NCBI GenBank assembly: GCA_902562425.1
Contig: CACETF010000004.1
Location: 90,590 to 154,589, forward strand
Reading direction: 5' to 3'
Length of the DNA: 64,000 bases
DNA from: Porticoccaceae bacterium
Lineage (GTDB): Bacteria; Pseudomonadota; Gammaproteobacteria; Pseudomonadales; Porticoccaceae
A model generated the notes under the pieces. The model did not search any database. It had not been told where the DNA came from and saw nothing but the letters and a program-made list of their open reading frames with translations. A program made the translations under genes and the position numbers. Below, piece by piece: positions 18,811 to 27,317 of this stretch. Every line of letters begins with the position of its first letter. Within the stretch, counting starts at the first letter, position 1.

Positions 18811-19229
18811 AGCGTATTATTACAGATATTTTTCCAAACCGCTTTATGGTGATCTGATCGATATTAGCAAATAAAATGCTACTTTTTGGTCAGAGGCAAA
18901 TCTATGCCTCATTCTCATCAAAGCCCTTTTCAAATGGCAATACAAAAGTTGATCTACACACCTCGTATCTGTTTCGTAAAGGATCTACACTGCGCTTTCC
19001 CGATACGTCCAGAAAAGTGACTTTTGGAACTACCACTTTTATAAGAGTCATACATAATGCAGAGTGATGCGGCAGTTTGATCTCCAAATCACGGCAATGC
19101 GAGTTAGTCCGAGGCTTATGCTGAAATCAAGTTTCAGCATAAGATTGTAATTTTGGGGCTAAAGCTAGCTATCAAGAGAGTTTGTAAACCACAAGCTGAT
19201 ACAGATCAAAGCAAAATTTTTGGAGTCGA
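18811..19229. other. Intergenic stretch between convergent genes
   Basis: 419 bases between the carboxylesterase and the membrane-protein operon. It contains a perfect inverted repeat at 19115-19143 (listed separately) and a smaller one (GAGGCA / TGCCTC) at 18893-18910. No gene recognised. Confidence 0.5.
19115..19143. terminator. 12-bp perfect hairpin between convergent genes
   Basis: CTTATGCTGAAA and its exact reverse complement flank a 5-base loop (TCAAG). It lies between two convergent transcription units, where a shared terminator would be expected. Neither side has a good T run, so it may terminate poorly, stabilise 3' ends, or be a repeat of another kind. Confidence 0.4.
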
Positions 19230-19613
19230 TCATAGCAATGCACCCAAGATACTTAGCAACAGTATAATCGTCGTTATGATCACACTTGCCAGGTGGAGAC
19301 GATTGAATTTGGCGTCATTCCCTTCATCGCGGCTCCTGTTGGTCATCGGAATCAAGACATAAGCCACTAGTGAGAGCGAGGCAGAAATTCCGCAGATAAT
19401 TGCTGATGACCAATTTAGATAGATAAGCGCAAACAAATTTCCTAACAACGACAATACCACGATGATAAGGAAAAACCGTGGGAAAATGGTCCGAAGAAAC
19501 AGTGAGCTCTCCTTTGGTGACATTAGCCGAAATACGTTTGGCGCTACAATCGCACTTTGATAGACAATCAGTCCAGTAATAGCTCCATGCAATAATATAG
19601 GAATTTTTTCCAT
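19230..19613 (-). CDS. DUF4149-like small integral membrane protein
   Basis: 127 residues with about four hydrophobic segments. The N-terminal half (ITGLIVYQSAIVAPNVFRLMSPKESS then RTIFPRFF) fits the DUF4149/TMEM205-like pattern, in which a conserved P-x-x-F-x-x-L precedes a second F-P-x-x-F motif. Function unknown. It overlaps the end of the preceding small membrane gene by 46 bases and is the third gene of an operon beginning with the Bax-inhibitor-1 protein. Confidence 0.75.
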   Translation of the reverse strand: MEKIPILLHGAITGLIVYQSAIVAPNVFRLMSPKESSLFLRTIFPRFFLIIVVLSLLGNLFALIYLNWSSAIICGISASLSLVAYVLIPMTNRSRDEGNDAKFNRLHLASVIITTIILLLSILGALL

Positions 19614-19870
19614 GATATTTCCCTCGTAGGATTACTCTGTAAATCGTTGAGAATCGACTCTTCTCCAAAAAGGTATTCAATTAAAACCAATGCTGACACT
19701 ACAGCAACGCTGTAGATAAAAATCTTCCAAAGGGAGAACTTCCTTGTAGTCCACTCGATACGATCTTCCCGTTCAAGCTGTTTTCGCGAGGCTTTAAATC
19801 GCCCGAGGTAAAAAAAAATTGCTAATGAGCCGACAGAAATAATACCAAAGAAGAGGCTATTTAAATCCAT
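19568..19870 (-). CDS. Small hypothetical membrane protein
   Basis: 100 residues with two hydrophobic segments (about 5-20 and 50-66) separated by a basic, charged stretch (KASRKQLEREDRIEW). The ATG at 19870 overlaps the stop of the Bax-inhibitor gene by one base (TGATG), a standard translational coupling arrangement. I do not recognise the family. The frame also stays open upstream inside the preceding gene, but the coupled ATG is the better start. Confidence 0.6.
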   Translation of the reverse strand: MDLNSLFFGIISVGSLAIFFYLGRFKASRKQLEREDRIEWTTRKFSLWKIFIYSVAVVSALVLIEYLFGEESILNDLQSNPTREISWKKFLYYCMELLLD

Positions 19871-20655
19871 CAACGGCTTCTCAACTTGGCAAGGAGTCTT
19901 AACATCTCTAAATATAACCAAATAAGTGTAACCATTAATGAAAACGCCCCAAACCACTCCATGTATCTGGGCGCTCCCTGCTCTGCTCCCAACTCGATAA
20001 AATCAAAATCAAGCACTAAGTTGAGTGAAGCGATCGCTACCACAAATAAACTAAACCCAATCCCAATTATACCATTTGAATGGATGAACCCTATTCCAGA
20101 CCCGAACATACTCATGACCATGCTAACGAAGTATAGCAGACAGATACCCATTGTAGCTGAGACAACCATCAGTCTGAAATTTTCTGTGGGCTTGACTATT
20201 CCGGTCTTGTATAGAAAAAGTAATGACGCTAACGTTCCCAAAGTTAATCCAATCGCCTGGATTACAATTCCTTGAAATTGTGCCTCATAAATCGCTGATA
20301 TGCCGCCCAGAAAAAGGCCCTCAAGCAGGGCGTAGATTGGTGCTGTCTTGCCAGCCCAGCGCTTCTTAAAGATTGTTACAAGGGCAATGATAAAGCCGCC
20401 AATGCCCCCGACCATCATCAGGGGCATAACACTCGAGGCATCTCCGCTTCGAAAGAAAAGATTCCATGTATATGAGGCCGAAACTATTACGAGAAGAAGA
20501 AGAATCCCAGTCTTATTCACCGTCCCCTCTAACGTCATAACACCGAGATCTTGACCTTGAGAATAGGCATTTTGAGCTTCATTACTAAATGTTGCATCAC
20601 TAAGCGCTGGGTTGCCAGAGCGTCCAAAAGTTTGGAGAGCGTTATGGGTTGACAT
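19870..20655 (-). CDS. Bax inhibitor-1 family membrane protein
   Basis: 261 residues. The start at ATG 20655 (AAGGAAG about 8 bases upstream) gives MSTHNALQTFGRSGNPALSD, the usual N-terminus of the Bax1-I/YccA-like group. About seven membrane helices follow, with LLEGLFLGGISAIYEAQF in the middle and the DFDFIELGAEQGAPRYMEW loop before the last helices, both conserved in this family. BI-1 proteins are thought to act as pH-sensitive cation leak channels in the inner membrane; the bacterial role is unclear. It heads a three-gene operon with two small membrane proteins. Confidence 0.92.
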   Translation of the reverse strand: MSTHNALQTFGRSGNPALSDATFSNEAQNAYSQGQDLGVMTLEGTVNKTGILLLLVIVSASYTWNLFFRSGDASSVMPLMMVGGIGGFIIALVTIFKKRWAGKTAPIYALLEGLFLGGISAIYEAQFQGIVIQAIGLTLGTLASLLFLYKTGIVKPTENFRLMVVSATMGICLLYFVSMVMSMFGSGIGFIHSNGIIGIGFSLFVVAIASLNLVLDFDFIELGAEQGAPRYMEWFGAFSLMVTLIWLYLEMLRLLAKLRSR

Positions 20656-20976
20656 TTTTAATACTTCCTTATAAATCGTTTTATTAGAGACCAAAAATAA
20701 TTGAATTCTTGCTTGCGCTTGAGTACCTGAGCGATCAGATGTCTGGCTTAAACATTATACGTAGACTCTCCACACTATGGAATTCGAAGTCTTTAAATTT
20801 TTCGACCATTTAAATACCCAATCCACCAGAAGTTGATTCTCCGAAGTCATAACTGTGATAAGTATAACCTTTGAGAGGATAAGAATTAGATATAGTTAAT
20901 ATGGTGACACAATATGTCTCATTGAACTAGAGTGAGTTATACTGCATATCTAAGAAACTGAATTACAGGATGCACC
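20656..20976. promoter_or_regulatory. Divergent promoter region, Bax-inhibitor operon and flavoprotein gene
   Basis: 321 bases between divergent genes. On the minus strand a perfect TATAAT lies at 20756-20761, about 100 bases before the Bax-inhibitor start; its -35 is poor. No clear promoter was found for the plus-strand flavoprotein gene. Confidence 0.3.
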
Positions 20977-21960
20977 ATGAAAACTCGGATCACTGAACTG
21001 TTTGGAATAGAACATCCAATAATACAGGGCGGCATGCATTACGTCGGTTTTGCAGAACTCGCCGCAGCCGTTTCAAATGCCGGTGGCCTTGGAATTATCA
21101 CAGCACTCACTCTAGGTACACCAGAAAAATTGGCTTACGAGATAGCTCGTTGTCGTGAGATGACAGATAAACCTTTCGGAGTTAATATGACTTTCTTACC
21201 CAGCCTAACGCCGCCAAACTACGAGGAGCTGTTCAGGGTAATAATAGCTGGAGGAGTGACCGTGGTTGAAACAGCCGGGAATAATCCTCAGAAATGGCTG
21301 CCAATGCTGAAAGAAGCCGGCGTAAAAGTGATACACAAATGCACATCAGTGCGTCACTCCCTCAAAGCAGAGAAAATTGGTTGCGATGCAGTATCGGTCG
21401 ATGGCTTTGAGTGTGGTGGGCACCCTGGTGAAGATGACATACCAAACTTCATCTTGTTACCAAGAGCGGCTGACGAACTCACAATACCTTTTGTCGCATC
21501 AGGCGGAATGGCTGATGCCCGCAGCTTAGTGGCTGCTCTATCTCTTGGTGCAGATGGTATAAATATGGGCACTCGGTTTGTTGCCACGGAAGAAGCTCCA
21601 GTTCACCCAAACGTAAAACAGGCAATCATAGCCGCATCAGAACTCGATACCGCCTTAGTGATGCGCCCTTTGCGCAACACTGAGCGCGTCCTAAAGAATG
21701 CAGCAGTAACCCGACTTCTCGAAAAAGAAAAAGTACTTGGAGACAAATTGGCATTTGAAGACGTTATCGATGAGGTAGCTGGCATCTATCCAAAAATTAT
21801 GGCAGAGGGGGATATGGATGCCGGAGCTTGGTCTTGTGGCATGGTCGCAGGCTTGATAGATGATTCGCCAAGCGTAGAAGCACTCATCAAACGAATCATG
21901 ACCGAAGCAGAAGAGATAATCAGTATACGTCTCTCCAAATTCGCAGCGCAAGCGTCTTAA
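20977..21960 (+). CDS. Nitronate monooxygenase-like FMN oxidoreductase
   Basis: 327-residue TIM-barrel flavoprotein of the nitronate monooxygenase / 2-nitropropane dioxygenase family. Signatures are IEHPIIQGGMHYVGFAELA at the N-terminus, the SVDGFECGGHPGEDD loop around residues 140-155, and the phosphate-binding ASGGMADARS and LSLGADGINMGTRF segments. Members of this family near acyl-CoA dehydrogenase genes include CoA-ester reductases such as IpdC of steroid-ring degradation, so the true substrate could be an unsaturated acyl-CoA. That is inference from the neighbours. It is convergent with the acyl-CoA dehydrogenase pair. Confidence 0.88.
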   Translation: MKTRITELFGIEHPIIQGGMHYVGFAELAAAVSNAGGLGIITALTLGTPEKLAYEIARCREMTDKPFGVNMTFLPSLTPPNYEELFRVIIAGGVTVVETAGNNPQKWLPMLKEAGVKVIHKCTSVRHSLKAEKIGCDAVSVDGFECGGHPGEDDIPNFILLPRAADELTIPFVASGGMADARSLVAALSLGADGINMGTRFVATEEAPVHPNVKQAIIAASELDTALVMRPLRNTERVLKNAAVTRLLEKEKVLGDKLAFEDVIDEVAGIYPKIMAEGDMDAGAWSCGMVAGLIDDSPSVEALIKRIMTEAEEIISIRLSKFAAQAS

Positions 21961-22034
21961 CTATTTTAAATTTTTTTGTTGACGCGCTAGGTCACGGTTT
22001 TTTATTGATAGGTGTAGAGCCATCTTATGAAAAG

Positions 22035-23189
22035 TCATGCCGCCTGATAGCTTATCTTATTAAATCTTCTCTGATGATAGTCTCCATCGCCGAACATAAG
22101 GTTTATCGTCATGAGTCTCTTGACATAATGACCGATGTTGAGCTCATCAGTCATCCCCATTCCCCCATGAATTTGGATAGCCTCCTCGCCGATGAGCTTG
22201 GAGGACTTCGCTACTGATATTTTCATAGCATGCAGTGAGCGCATTCGTTCATTCTCATCATCTAAATTGCCCTCACCGAAGGCACACAATGCTCTATAAA
22301 CCATGGATCGTGCTTGTTCAGCTGCCATAAAGGTATCAACCATACGATGCTGGAGGGCTTGAAAAGAGCTGATTGGGACACCAAATTGATGACGTGTCTT
22401 CGTGTACGCTACGGTGGCTTCATTTAATACAGCCATAATGCCTATTGCCTCTGCACAGAGACCGATTAACACTTGCGGCATGATCTTTTCAACGATTCTC
22501 ATGCCCTCGTCCAAATTACCTAGAAGTGCATCCGCCGGGATTTTAACATCATCAAAGTTTATATTTGCTGCCTTGTGGCCATCCATCATTCCATACGGGA
22601 GGATTGAGATCCCTCGGGTGTCTGCATCAACCATGAAAAGGCTAATCCCAGACAAATCATACTGCCCTCCAGATGTTCTCGCCGCCACAATGATGTGCGT
22701 CGCATTCGAGCCATTTAATACAACTGACTTCGAACCGTTTATACACCAGCCTTTTTTTGAATGAATAGCGGTCGTCTTCATATCTGCAATCTCAAACCGG
22801 GACTGGCGCTCAAGATAAGCGAATGCACCAAGACAATGTCCTTCGATTATCTTTGGGATAAGATCTGCGGCAATATCATTGGGTCCGCAATGCGACAACA
22901 AACCACCAAATAACAAAATAGTGGGGACAAAAGGCTCGACAACTATTCCTTTACCCAGTTCTTCCATGATAACTGCGATGTCTTCATTGCCGCCACCATA
23001 ACCGCCATAATGCTCCGAGAAGGGTATCGAAAGCCATCCAAGGTCAGAAAATATCGCCCACGATTCAGTGCTCATTCCTTTTTCCGATGAGATGATTTTT
23101 TTTCTTGTATCAAAGTTATATTGGTCTTTTACGTATCTGGCAACGCTATCCTTCAACATTGCTTGCTCATCACTTAGTTGGAAATTCAT
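22035..23189 (-). CDS. Acyl-CoA dehydrogenase, probable non-catalytic-type subunit of a pair
   Basis: 384 residues, acyl-CoA dehydrogenase fold. The core YTKTRHQFGVPISSFQALQHR and the flavin-binding IQIHGGMGMTDE are clear. The C-terminal loop, where medium-chain enzymes carry catalytic Glu in YEGTSQIQR, reads FGDGDYHQRRF with no Glu. This is the form seen in partner subunits of alpha2beta2 acyl-CoA dehydrogenases of sterol and terpenoid breakdown. It follows the second dehydrogenase by 23 bases, so the two are likely co-expressed and may be heteromeric. Confidence 0.92.
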   Translation of the reverse strand: MNFQLSDEQAMLKDSVARYVKDQYNFDTRKKIISSEKGMSTESWAIFSDLGWLSIPFSEHYGGYGGGNEDIAVIMEELGKGIVVEPFVPTILLFGGLLSHCGPNDIAADLIPKIIEGHCLGAFAYLERQSRFEIADMKTTAIHSKKGWCINGSKSVVLNGSNATHIIVAARTSGGQYDLSGISLFMVDADTRGISILPYGMMDGHKAANINFDDVKIPADALLGNLDEGMRIVEKIMPQVLIGLCAEAIGIMAVLNEATVAYTKTRHQFGVPISSFQALQHRMVDTFMAAEQARSMVYRALCAFGEGNLDDENERMRSLHAMKISVAKSSKLIGEEAIQIHGGMGMTDELNIGHYVKRLMTINLMFGDGDYHQRRFNKISYQAA

Positions 23190-23212
23190 GGGGCCTCTCT
23201 CCTCAAAGTTGG

Positions 23213-24406
23213 CTAAACTCCTAATACCATCTTGGCTATCACGTTACGTTGAACCTCATTGGACCCGCCATATATGGTTGCTGCACGTCCGAAAAGATAA
23301 CCGCAACGAGCTTCTTCGGCAAAAGCATGTCCACATCCATCCTTTTGCACATTGCTTGGAATTCCGCCTCCATAGTAGGCGACAAGCTGAAGTTGGAGCT
23401 CCTGTATTGCCTGTGTTATCTCTGTTCCCTTGATCTTGAGAAGAGAGGACTCAGGACCGGGAGTTCCTCCCTCAGCCATTGCAGCTAAAACGCGAAGTTC
23501 CGTATACTCAAGGGCCATAAGCTCCGTCTCTACATCTGACATTCGCATTTGAAACAACGGATCATCAATCATTGCTCGACCACCGTTAACCTCATACTTT
23601 GCGCGCTCCTTGAGTTCAGAGAAAGCCCGTTTTGAGTCAGCCACCTCTGCCATACCAGTACGCTCATGCGCTAAAAGAGCTTTGGCATATGTCCACCCTT
23701 TGTCCTGCTCACCAATAAGATTTTCAACAGGCACCCGCACATCCTCAAACATTACCTCATTAAGATGATGTCTCCCATCAATAGTGACTATTGGTTTGAT
23801 ACTAATTCCCGGAGTTTTCATGTCGATAAGTAAAAAGCTTATGCCTTGCTGCTTTCGCGTTTCTTTGCTCGTCCGAACTAAGCAAAAAATCCAGTCGGCA
23901 TATTGTGCATATGATGTCCAAATCTTGTGACCGTTAACTAGATATTCTCCATCGACCAAATCTGCTGAAGTGCTCAAAGCTGCCAAATCCGACCCCGCTC
24001 CGGGCTCCGAATAACCCTGGCACCACCAGTCATCACTGGACAGTATTCGGGGTAAAAATTTCTTCTTTTGCTCTTCATTTCCAAAAGTGTATATCACTGG
24101 CGCAACCATGCTGATTCCAAAGGGAATGACTGCTGGTATGCCAGCAGCTCCGCGCTCAGTCTCAAAAATGAATTTTTGAGTTACGGACCAACCAGCTCCG
24201 CCGTACTCTACCGGCCAACTGGGCGCGATCCAGCCTTTTGCATGGAGCTTCTTTTGCCACTTGACAATTGCATCTTTATAGCATTCACCATCACTAATGG
24301 TTGCTAAATTTAAACTTCCTGCCATGGAGAAATCGTATTCAGTGGCAAAAAACTCGCGCACCTCATCCCGAAAAACTAAATCTTCTTTGGTGAAAGTAAC
24401 ATCCAT
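23213..24406 (-). CDS. Acyl-CoA dehydrogenase (FadE-like)
   Basis: 397 residues. It oxidises acyl-CoA to the trans-2-enoyl-CoA, passing electrons to ETF. Visible parts: WPVEYGGAGWSVTQKFIF, the YSEPGAGSDLA flavin/substrate segment around residue 130, NGHKIWTSYAQYADW, and a C-terminus IYGGSNEVQRNVIAKMVLG. In that last motif Gly occupies the place of the medium-chain enzyme Glu, so catalysis would need a Glu elsewhere, as in other long-chain and sterol-type enzymes. First gene of the dehydrogenase pair. ATG 24406 is preceded by AGGAG. Confidence 0.93.
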   Translation of the reverse strand: MDVTFTKEDLVFRDEVREFFATEYDFSMAGSLNLATISDGECYKDAIVKWQKKLHAKGWIAPSWPVEYGGAGWSVTQKFIFETERGAAGIPAVIPFGISMVAPVIYTFGNEEQKKKFLPRILSSDDWWCQGYSEPGAGSDLAALSTSADLVDGEYLVNGHKIWTSYAQYADWIFCLVRTSKETRKQQGISFLLIDMKTPGISIKPIVTIDGRHHLNEVMFEDVRVPVENLIGEQDKGWTYAKALLAHERTGMAEVADSKRAFSELKERAKYEVNGGRAMIDDPLFQMRMSDVETELMALEYTELRVLAAMAEGGTPGPESSLLKIKGTEITQAIQELQLQLVAYYGGGIPSNVQKDGCGHAFAEEARCGYLFGRAATIYGGSNEVQRNVIAKMVLGV

Positions 24407-25382
24407 TTTAACTTCTCCTATATACTTTAAAGTGCGGATAAATAAAAAAGTCAGCGATGAGCATTTTTGATTATATTATAATTATTACGTTCCAATCATA
24501 CAAAAACTACATCTCTTTCCTAGATATCCATGTTGAGGATAATAAACATTTTTATCAGGTCGACAATATCTATCCACGCAAGGATACGTTCTCAATGCAA
24601 ATACTGGTTAATCTTGGACTGAATACCAATCGTCAGGTATGTATTATTTCTGCGAACCATGGCTAGCTGAGGGGTGTAGCTCACTGGAGCGAACTTTACT
24701 CTCCTGAACCGGTTCCCGAGTGATCATAACGCTAAAAATCATGTTGCTTACGCCCATCAATGATTTTCACCTCCCTTGATTTGTGGGGGCAACCTATAAA
24801 TTGTTTTCCATAATCCTCTCCATGATTCATTTTTTGACTCTCGTTACAACCCTCAGACTCATCTCTGTCAGTTTTATTGAAGGGTTAATCGGAAATATGA
24901 GTCTCTTGCTATTAGTGAGCCATCGCTCTTTCCCGCAAGTCATCAGTTAACAAGACGTTATCGGGATTTTCCCTAAATTTTAAAATATTATTTCGCATCT
25001 AGTGAAAGTCTCCATTTTATCTACAACCACATTTTTTCTCCAATCCTAAATCGCCTTTCACCGCAGGGAGACTGACTAAATAAGCCGATACCATAGGCTA
25101 AAATTGAAAGATATTACAACAATTCCCCACCTAGCAAGTGCAGCACCATGTATCCTCCTCGCCTTGGGTGAATTAAGTTTTAGGCTTCCTTTTTGATGGA
25201 GACAATGACTGGCATGAGCTGATCTTCCTTTTTCATGTGAGTCCAAACGAGGGACTATAAATCATCACTCTGATATGTGATTTACCATAAGCGTTACTCG
25301 CCTTTAGCAAGTACATTCTAGACTAGATAGCCGTTGTTGGCTCATGCAAATTCATTCAAAACAAATAAATCGATGCGGGTGA
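24407..25382. other. 976-base intergenic stretch, no supported gene
   Basis: The longest gap in the window. A 28-codon frame on the minus strand (24912-24998; GGAGA about 10 bases upstream) encodes a protein-like peptide ending DDLRERAMAH but matches nothing I know. The stretch from 24671 starts like a tRNA but cannot form an acceptor stem. An 8-bp inverted repeat (AGACTCAT / ATGAGTCT) spans about 24856-24904. It could be decayed coding sequence, but no parent gene was recognised. Confidence 0.45.
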
Positions 25383-25994
25383 TCACAACGAACATGCTTT
25401 TATAAATGCAGGACGCGTCTTAAGGCGCACGTAATAAGCCTCGGTGTACTCCTTGAAACCCTCTCGGAGACCCAAGGTTTCCGCGAACAATAGTGCGAAA
25501 CCTACACTTATGTCAGCAATTGTAAATCGATCCGCACATAAAAATTCTCGTTTTTTCACCACGCTCTCAAGAGATCGCAGCCGAGAAAAAAACCACTGTG
25601 AATAATCCTGTACCACTTGCGTGTGACGACGCTCTTTCGGCTCCAGCTGCGAGTACCGCAACACCAATGTCTGTGGAAAAGTAAGAGTTGCATCGCTTCG
25701 GTGAAGCCAATTCAAGTAGGGACCATAATCTGGCTCATTAAGACCAACGGATAGTGAGGTAGGCCCATATCGGTCGACAAGATACTGGCAGATACCAGAC
25801 GACTCCGTCATCTCGACAAAACCATCTGTAAAAAAAGGCACAGTGCCAATGGGATTTATATCGGTATACCCCGAGTGAAGAAAACGAGGAGGGAATTTCA
25901 TGCAGACTAACTCATAATCAAGCCCCATCTCCTCCATCGTCCAGAGCGGCCTTATCGATCGCGATAAACTGCAATGCCATAGTTTCAAAACCAT
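25383..25994 (-). CDS. Glutathione S-transferase family protein
   Basis: 203 residues. The N-terminal thioredoxin-like domain shows a Ser-rich active-site region (CSLSRSIRPLWTMEEM), the cis-Pro segment NPIGTVPFFTDG (about 50-60) and ESSGICQYLVDRYG, which binds the glutathione glutamyl group. The C-terminal helical domain contains FTIADISVGFALLFAETLG with the conserved N-capping Asp. Such enzymes conjugate, isomerise or reduce with glutathione; the substrate cannot be told. It lies after the remains of a CoA-ester catabolic operon but is not clearly part of it. Confidence 0.88.
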   Translation of the reverse strand: MVLKLWHCSLSRSIRPLWTMEEMGLDYELVCMKFPPRFLHSGYTDINPIGTVPFFTDGFVEMTESSGICQYLVDRYGPTSLSVGLNEPDYGPYLNWLHRSDATLTFPQTLVLRYSQLEPKERRHTQVVQDYSQWFFSRLRSLESVVKKREFLCADRFTIADISVGFALLFAETLGLREGFKEYTEAYYVRLKTRPAFIKACSL

Positions 25995-26135
25995 ATTTAA
26001 TCATTACCTCCTATAAAAGCATCTATTGCTTGGCAAGTCGCGCCAGCAAAACAAACATCTTACGTTGCGACTTCGGGGTCGGGGGACACAAGATATACTT
26101 AGCTCTGCCATGAGCCGTTATGCAAGTACCTGAAT

Positions 26136-26462
26136 TTATCCCATCACCTCAATTGCCCTTGGAGCAAGCCTTGAAAAGGCTAGTCCCTCTTGTTGAAAAG
26201 ACATGACAAAGGACAGATTTTCGCTGAGAAATCTGAATCTTTGATCCACATCTCCTGCTCGGCTCGATTTCACCGCTCTGACAGCTGGATCGCCTGATAA
26301 ATTAGTCTCACTTAGAAATCTCGGATGGAGACTAATTGCCTTGTTTTTAAGACCCACATGAACGGCGTCACGGACCGCACCAAAATTGACTGCAACCGTC
26401 CAATAACACAAAGTATTTGCCGTCCGAATAACCTTGCAAGCCATCATGACGCGGTTCGCCAC
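26136..26462 (-). pseudogene. Truncated biotin carboxylase (acyl-CoA carboxylase alpha subunit) relic
   Basis: A 108-codon frame 15 bases after the enoyl-CoA hydratase stop. The N-terminus IVANRVMMACKVIRTANTL-Y-TVAV aligns with the biotin carboxylase start (ANRGEIACRVIRTA...TVAV), with the G-E-I turned into V-M-M. Further on, RFRFLSENLSFVMSFQQEGL and APRAIEVMG match the family GYGFLSENAxFAxACxxAGLxFIGPxPEAIxLMG. The protein stops there, before the ATP-grasp and biotinyl regions of a normal ~660-residue subunit. A hydratase followed by a biotin carboxylase is the liu (leucine) or atu (acyclic terpene) operon order. The following 140 bases hold no recognisable remainder. Confidence 0.68.
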
Positions 26463-26477
26463 AATGATATAAATGAT

Positions 26478-27317
26478 TCAGAGACTGCTCTCTTCATTCA
26501 AATTAGACACCCAATAGGGTTTACGCTTTTCAACAAAAGCCGAGACTCCCTCTCGCCCCTCTCGACCGAGAATGCATCGAGCGAAACGTTCTGCAGCAAA
26601 GTCAAGAGCCTCACTCCTAGGTTTTCGTAAGGTCTCGAAAAGAATCGATTTTGTTACCGCATTTGCCTCAGGCGCGCATGCCGAAATTTGATGCAGTATC
26701 TTCGCACACTTGGCCTCAAGCTCATCTACACTCGTAGCATGATCATGCGCGATTCCAAGCGCAACCGCATCATCCCCATTAAATCGGGCACCAGTTAGCA
26801 TCAATCGGCGTGCCTGCGTCAGCCCCACACGTTCTGTTACAAATGGAGCTATCTGTGCTGGAGGAATACCCAAAGTAGTCTCACTTAAACGGAAACGGGC
26901 ATCACTCATTACGAGCGTCACATCGGCAACACAAGCAAGGCCCAGGCCACCTCCGATCGCAGAACCCTCGACCAATATGATTACCACCTGAGGCTGCTCA
27001 TTGAGTTGACTCATCAAGAACCCAAAGGACCGATTACCCATCGCAGCATCAATAGCACTCCCCCGTTGAGCTACCGATTGAAAGTCTTTTAAATCTGCTC
27101 CAGCACAGAAGACTCCGTCCTTTCCACGCAATACAATCGTTCTGATGGTCCGGTCATTCTCAACTTGTTTGAGGGTACCACATAACCCCTCGGTCATTTC
27201 AATTGAGAGGGCATTCTTGACCTCAGGCCGATTAAGCCAGATCGTTAGATTCCCGCCTTTTCGTTCAAGAATTAAGTTATCCGTACCCGAAAGCTGACTT
27301 CTACTGACCTGTGTCAT
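26478..27317 (-). CDS. Enoyl-CoA hydratase/isomerase family (LiuC/AtuE-like)
   Basis: 279 residues, crotonase fold. It hydrates an enoyl-CoA. The oxyanion-hole segments are GVFCAGADLKDF (about 65-75) and EGSAIGGGLGLACVADV, and the catalytic Glu lies in LSETTLGIPPAQIAP. The GIPPAQIAP stretch, and the biotin carboxylase relic directly downstream, favour the methylglutaconyl-CoA or isohexenylglutaconyl-CoA hydratase group over general fatty acid oxidation. Start is ATG 27317 with GGAGGAG 5 bases upstream; frames open to 27350 are not supported. If the carboxylase is dead, the original pathway is probably broken. Confidence 0.88.
   Translation of the reverse strand: MTQVSRSQLSGTDNLILERKGGNLTIWLNRPEVKNALSIEMTEGLCGTLKQVENDRTIRTIVLRGKDGVFCAGADLKDFQSVAQRGSAIDAAMGNRSFGFLMSQLNEQPQVVIILVEGSAIGGGLGLACVADVTLVMSDARFRLSETTLGIPPAQIAPFVTERVGLTQARRLMLTGARFNGDDAVALGIAHDHATSVDELEAKCAKILHQISACAPEANAVTKSILFETLRKPRSEALDFAAERFARCILGREGREGVSAFVEKRKPYWVSNLNEESSL

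Noticed and set aside
18902..19087. 61-codon minus-strand frame between the carboxylesterase and the DUF4149-like gene
   Set aside because: No Shine-Dalgarno, no motif; it overlaps simple inverted repeats and looks non-coding.
24457..24666. 69-codon frame on the plus strand
   Set aside because: AT-rich composition, no Shine-Dalgarno, no recognisable motif; consistent with chance in a non-coding stretch.
24671..24745. tRNA-like beginning (GGGGTGTAGCTCACTGGAGC... with GGTTC further on)
   Set aside because: The 3' acceptor strand (ACACCCC) is absent, no proper anticodon stem forms and the T-arm is not closed.
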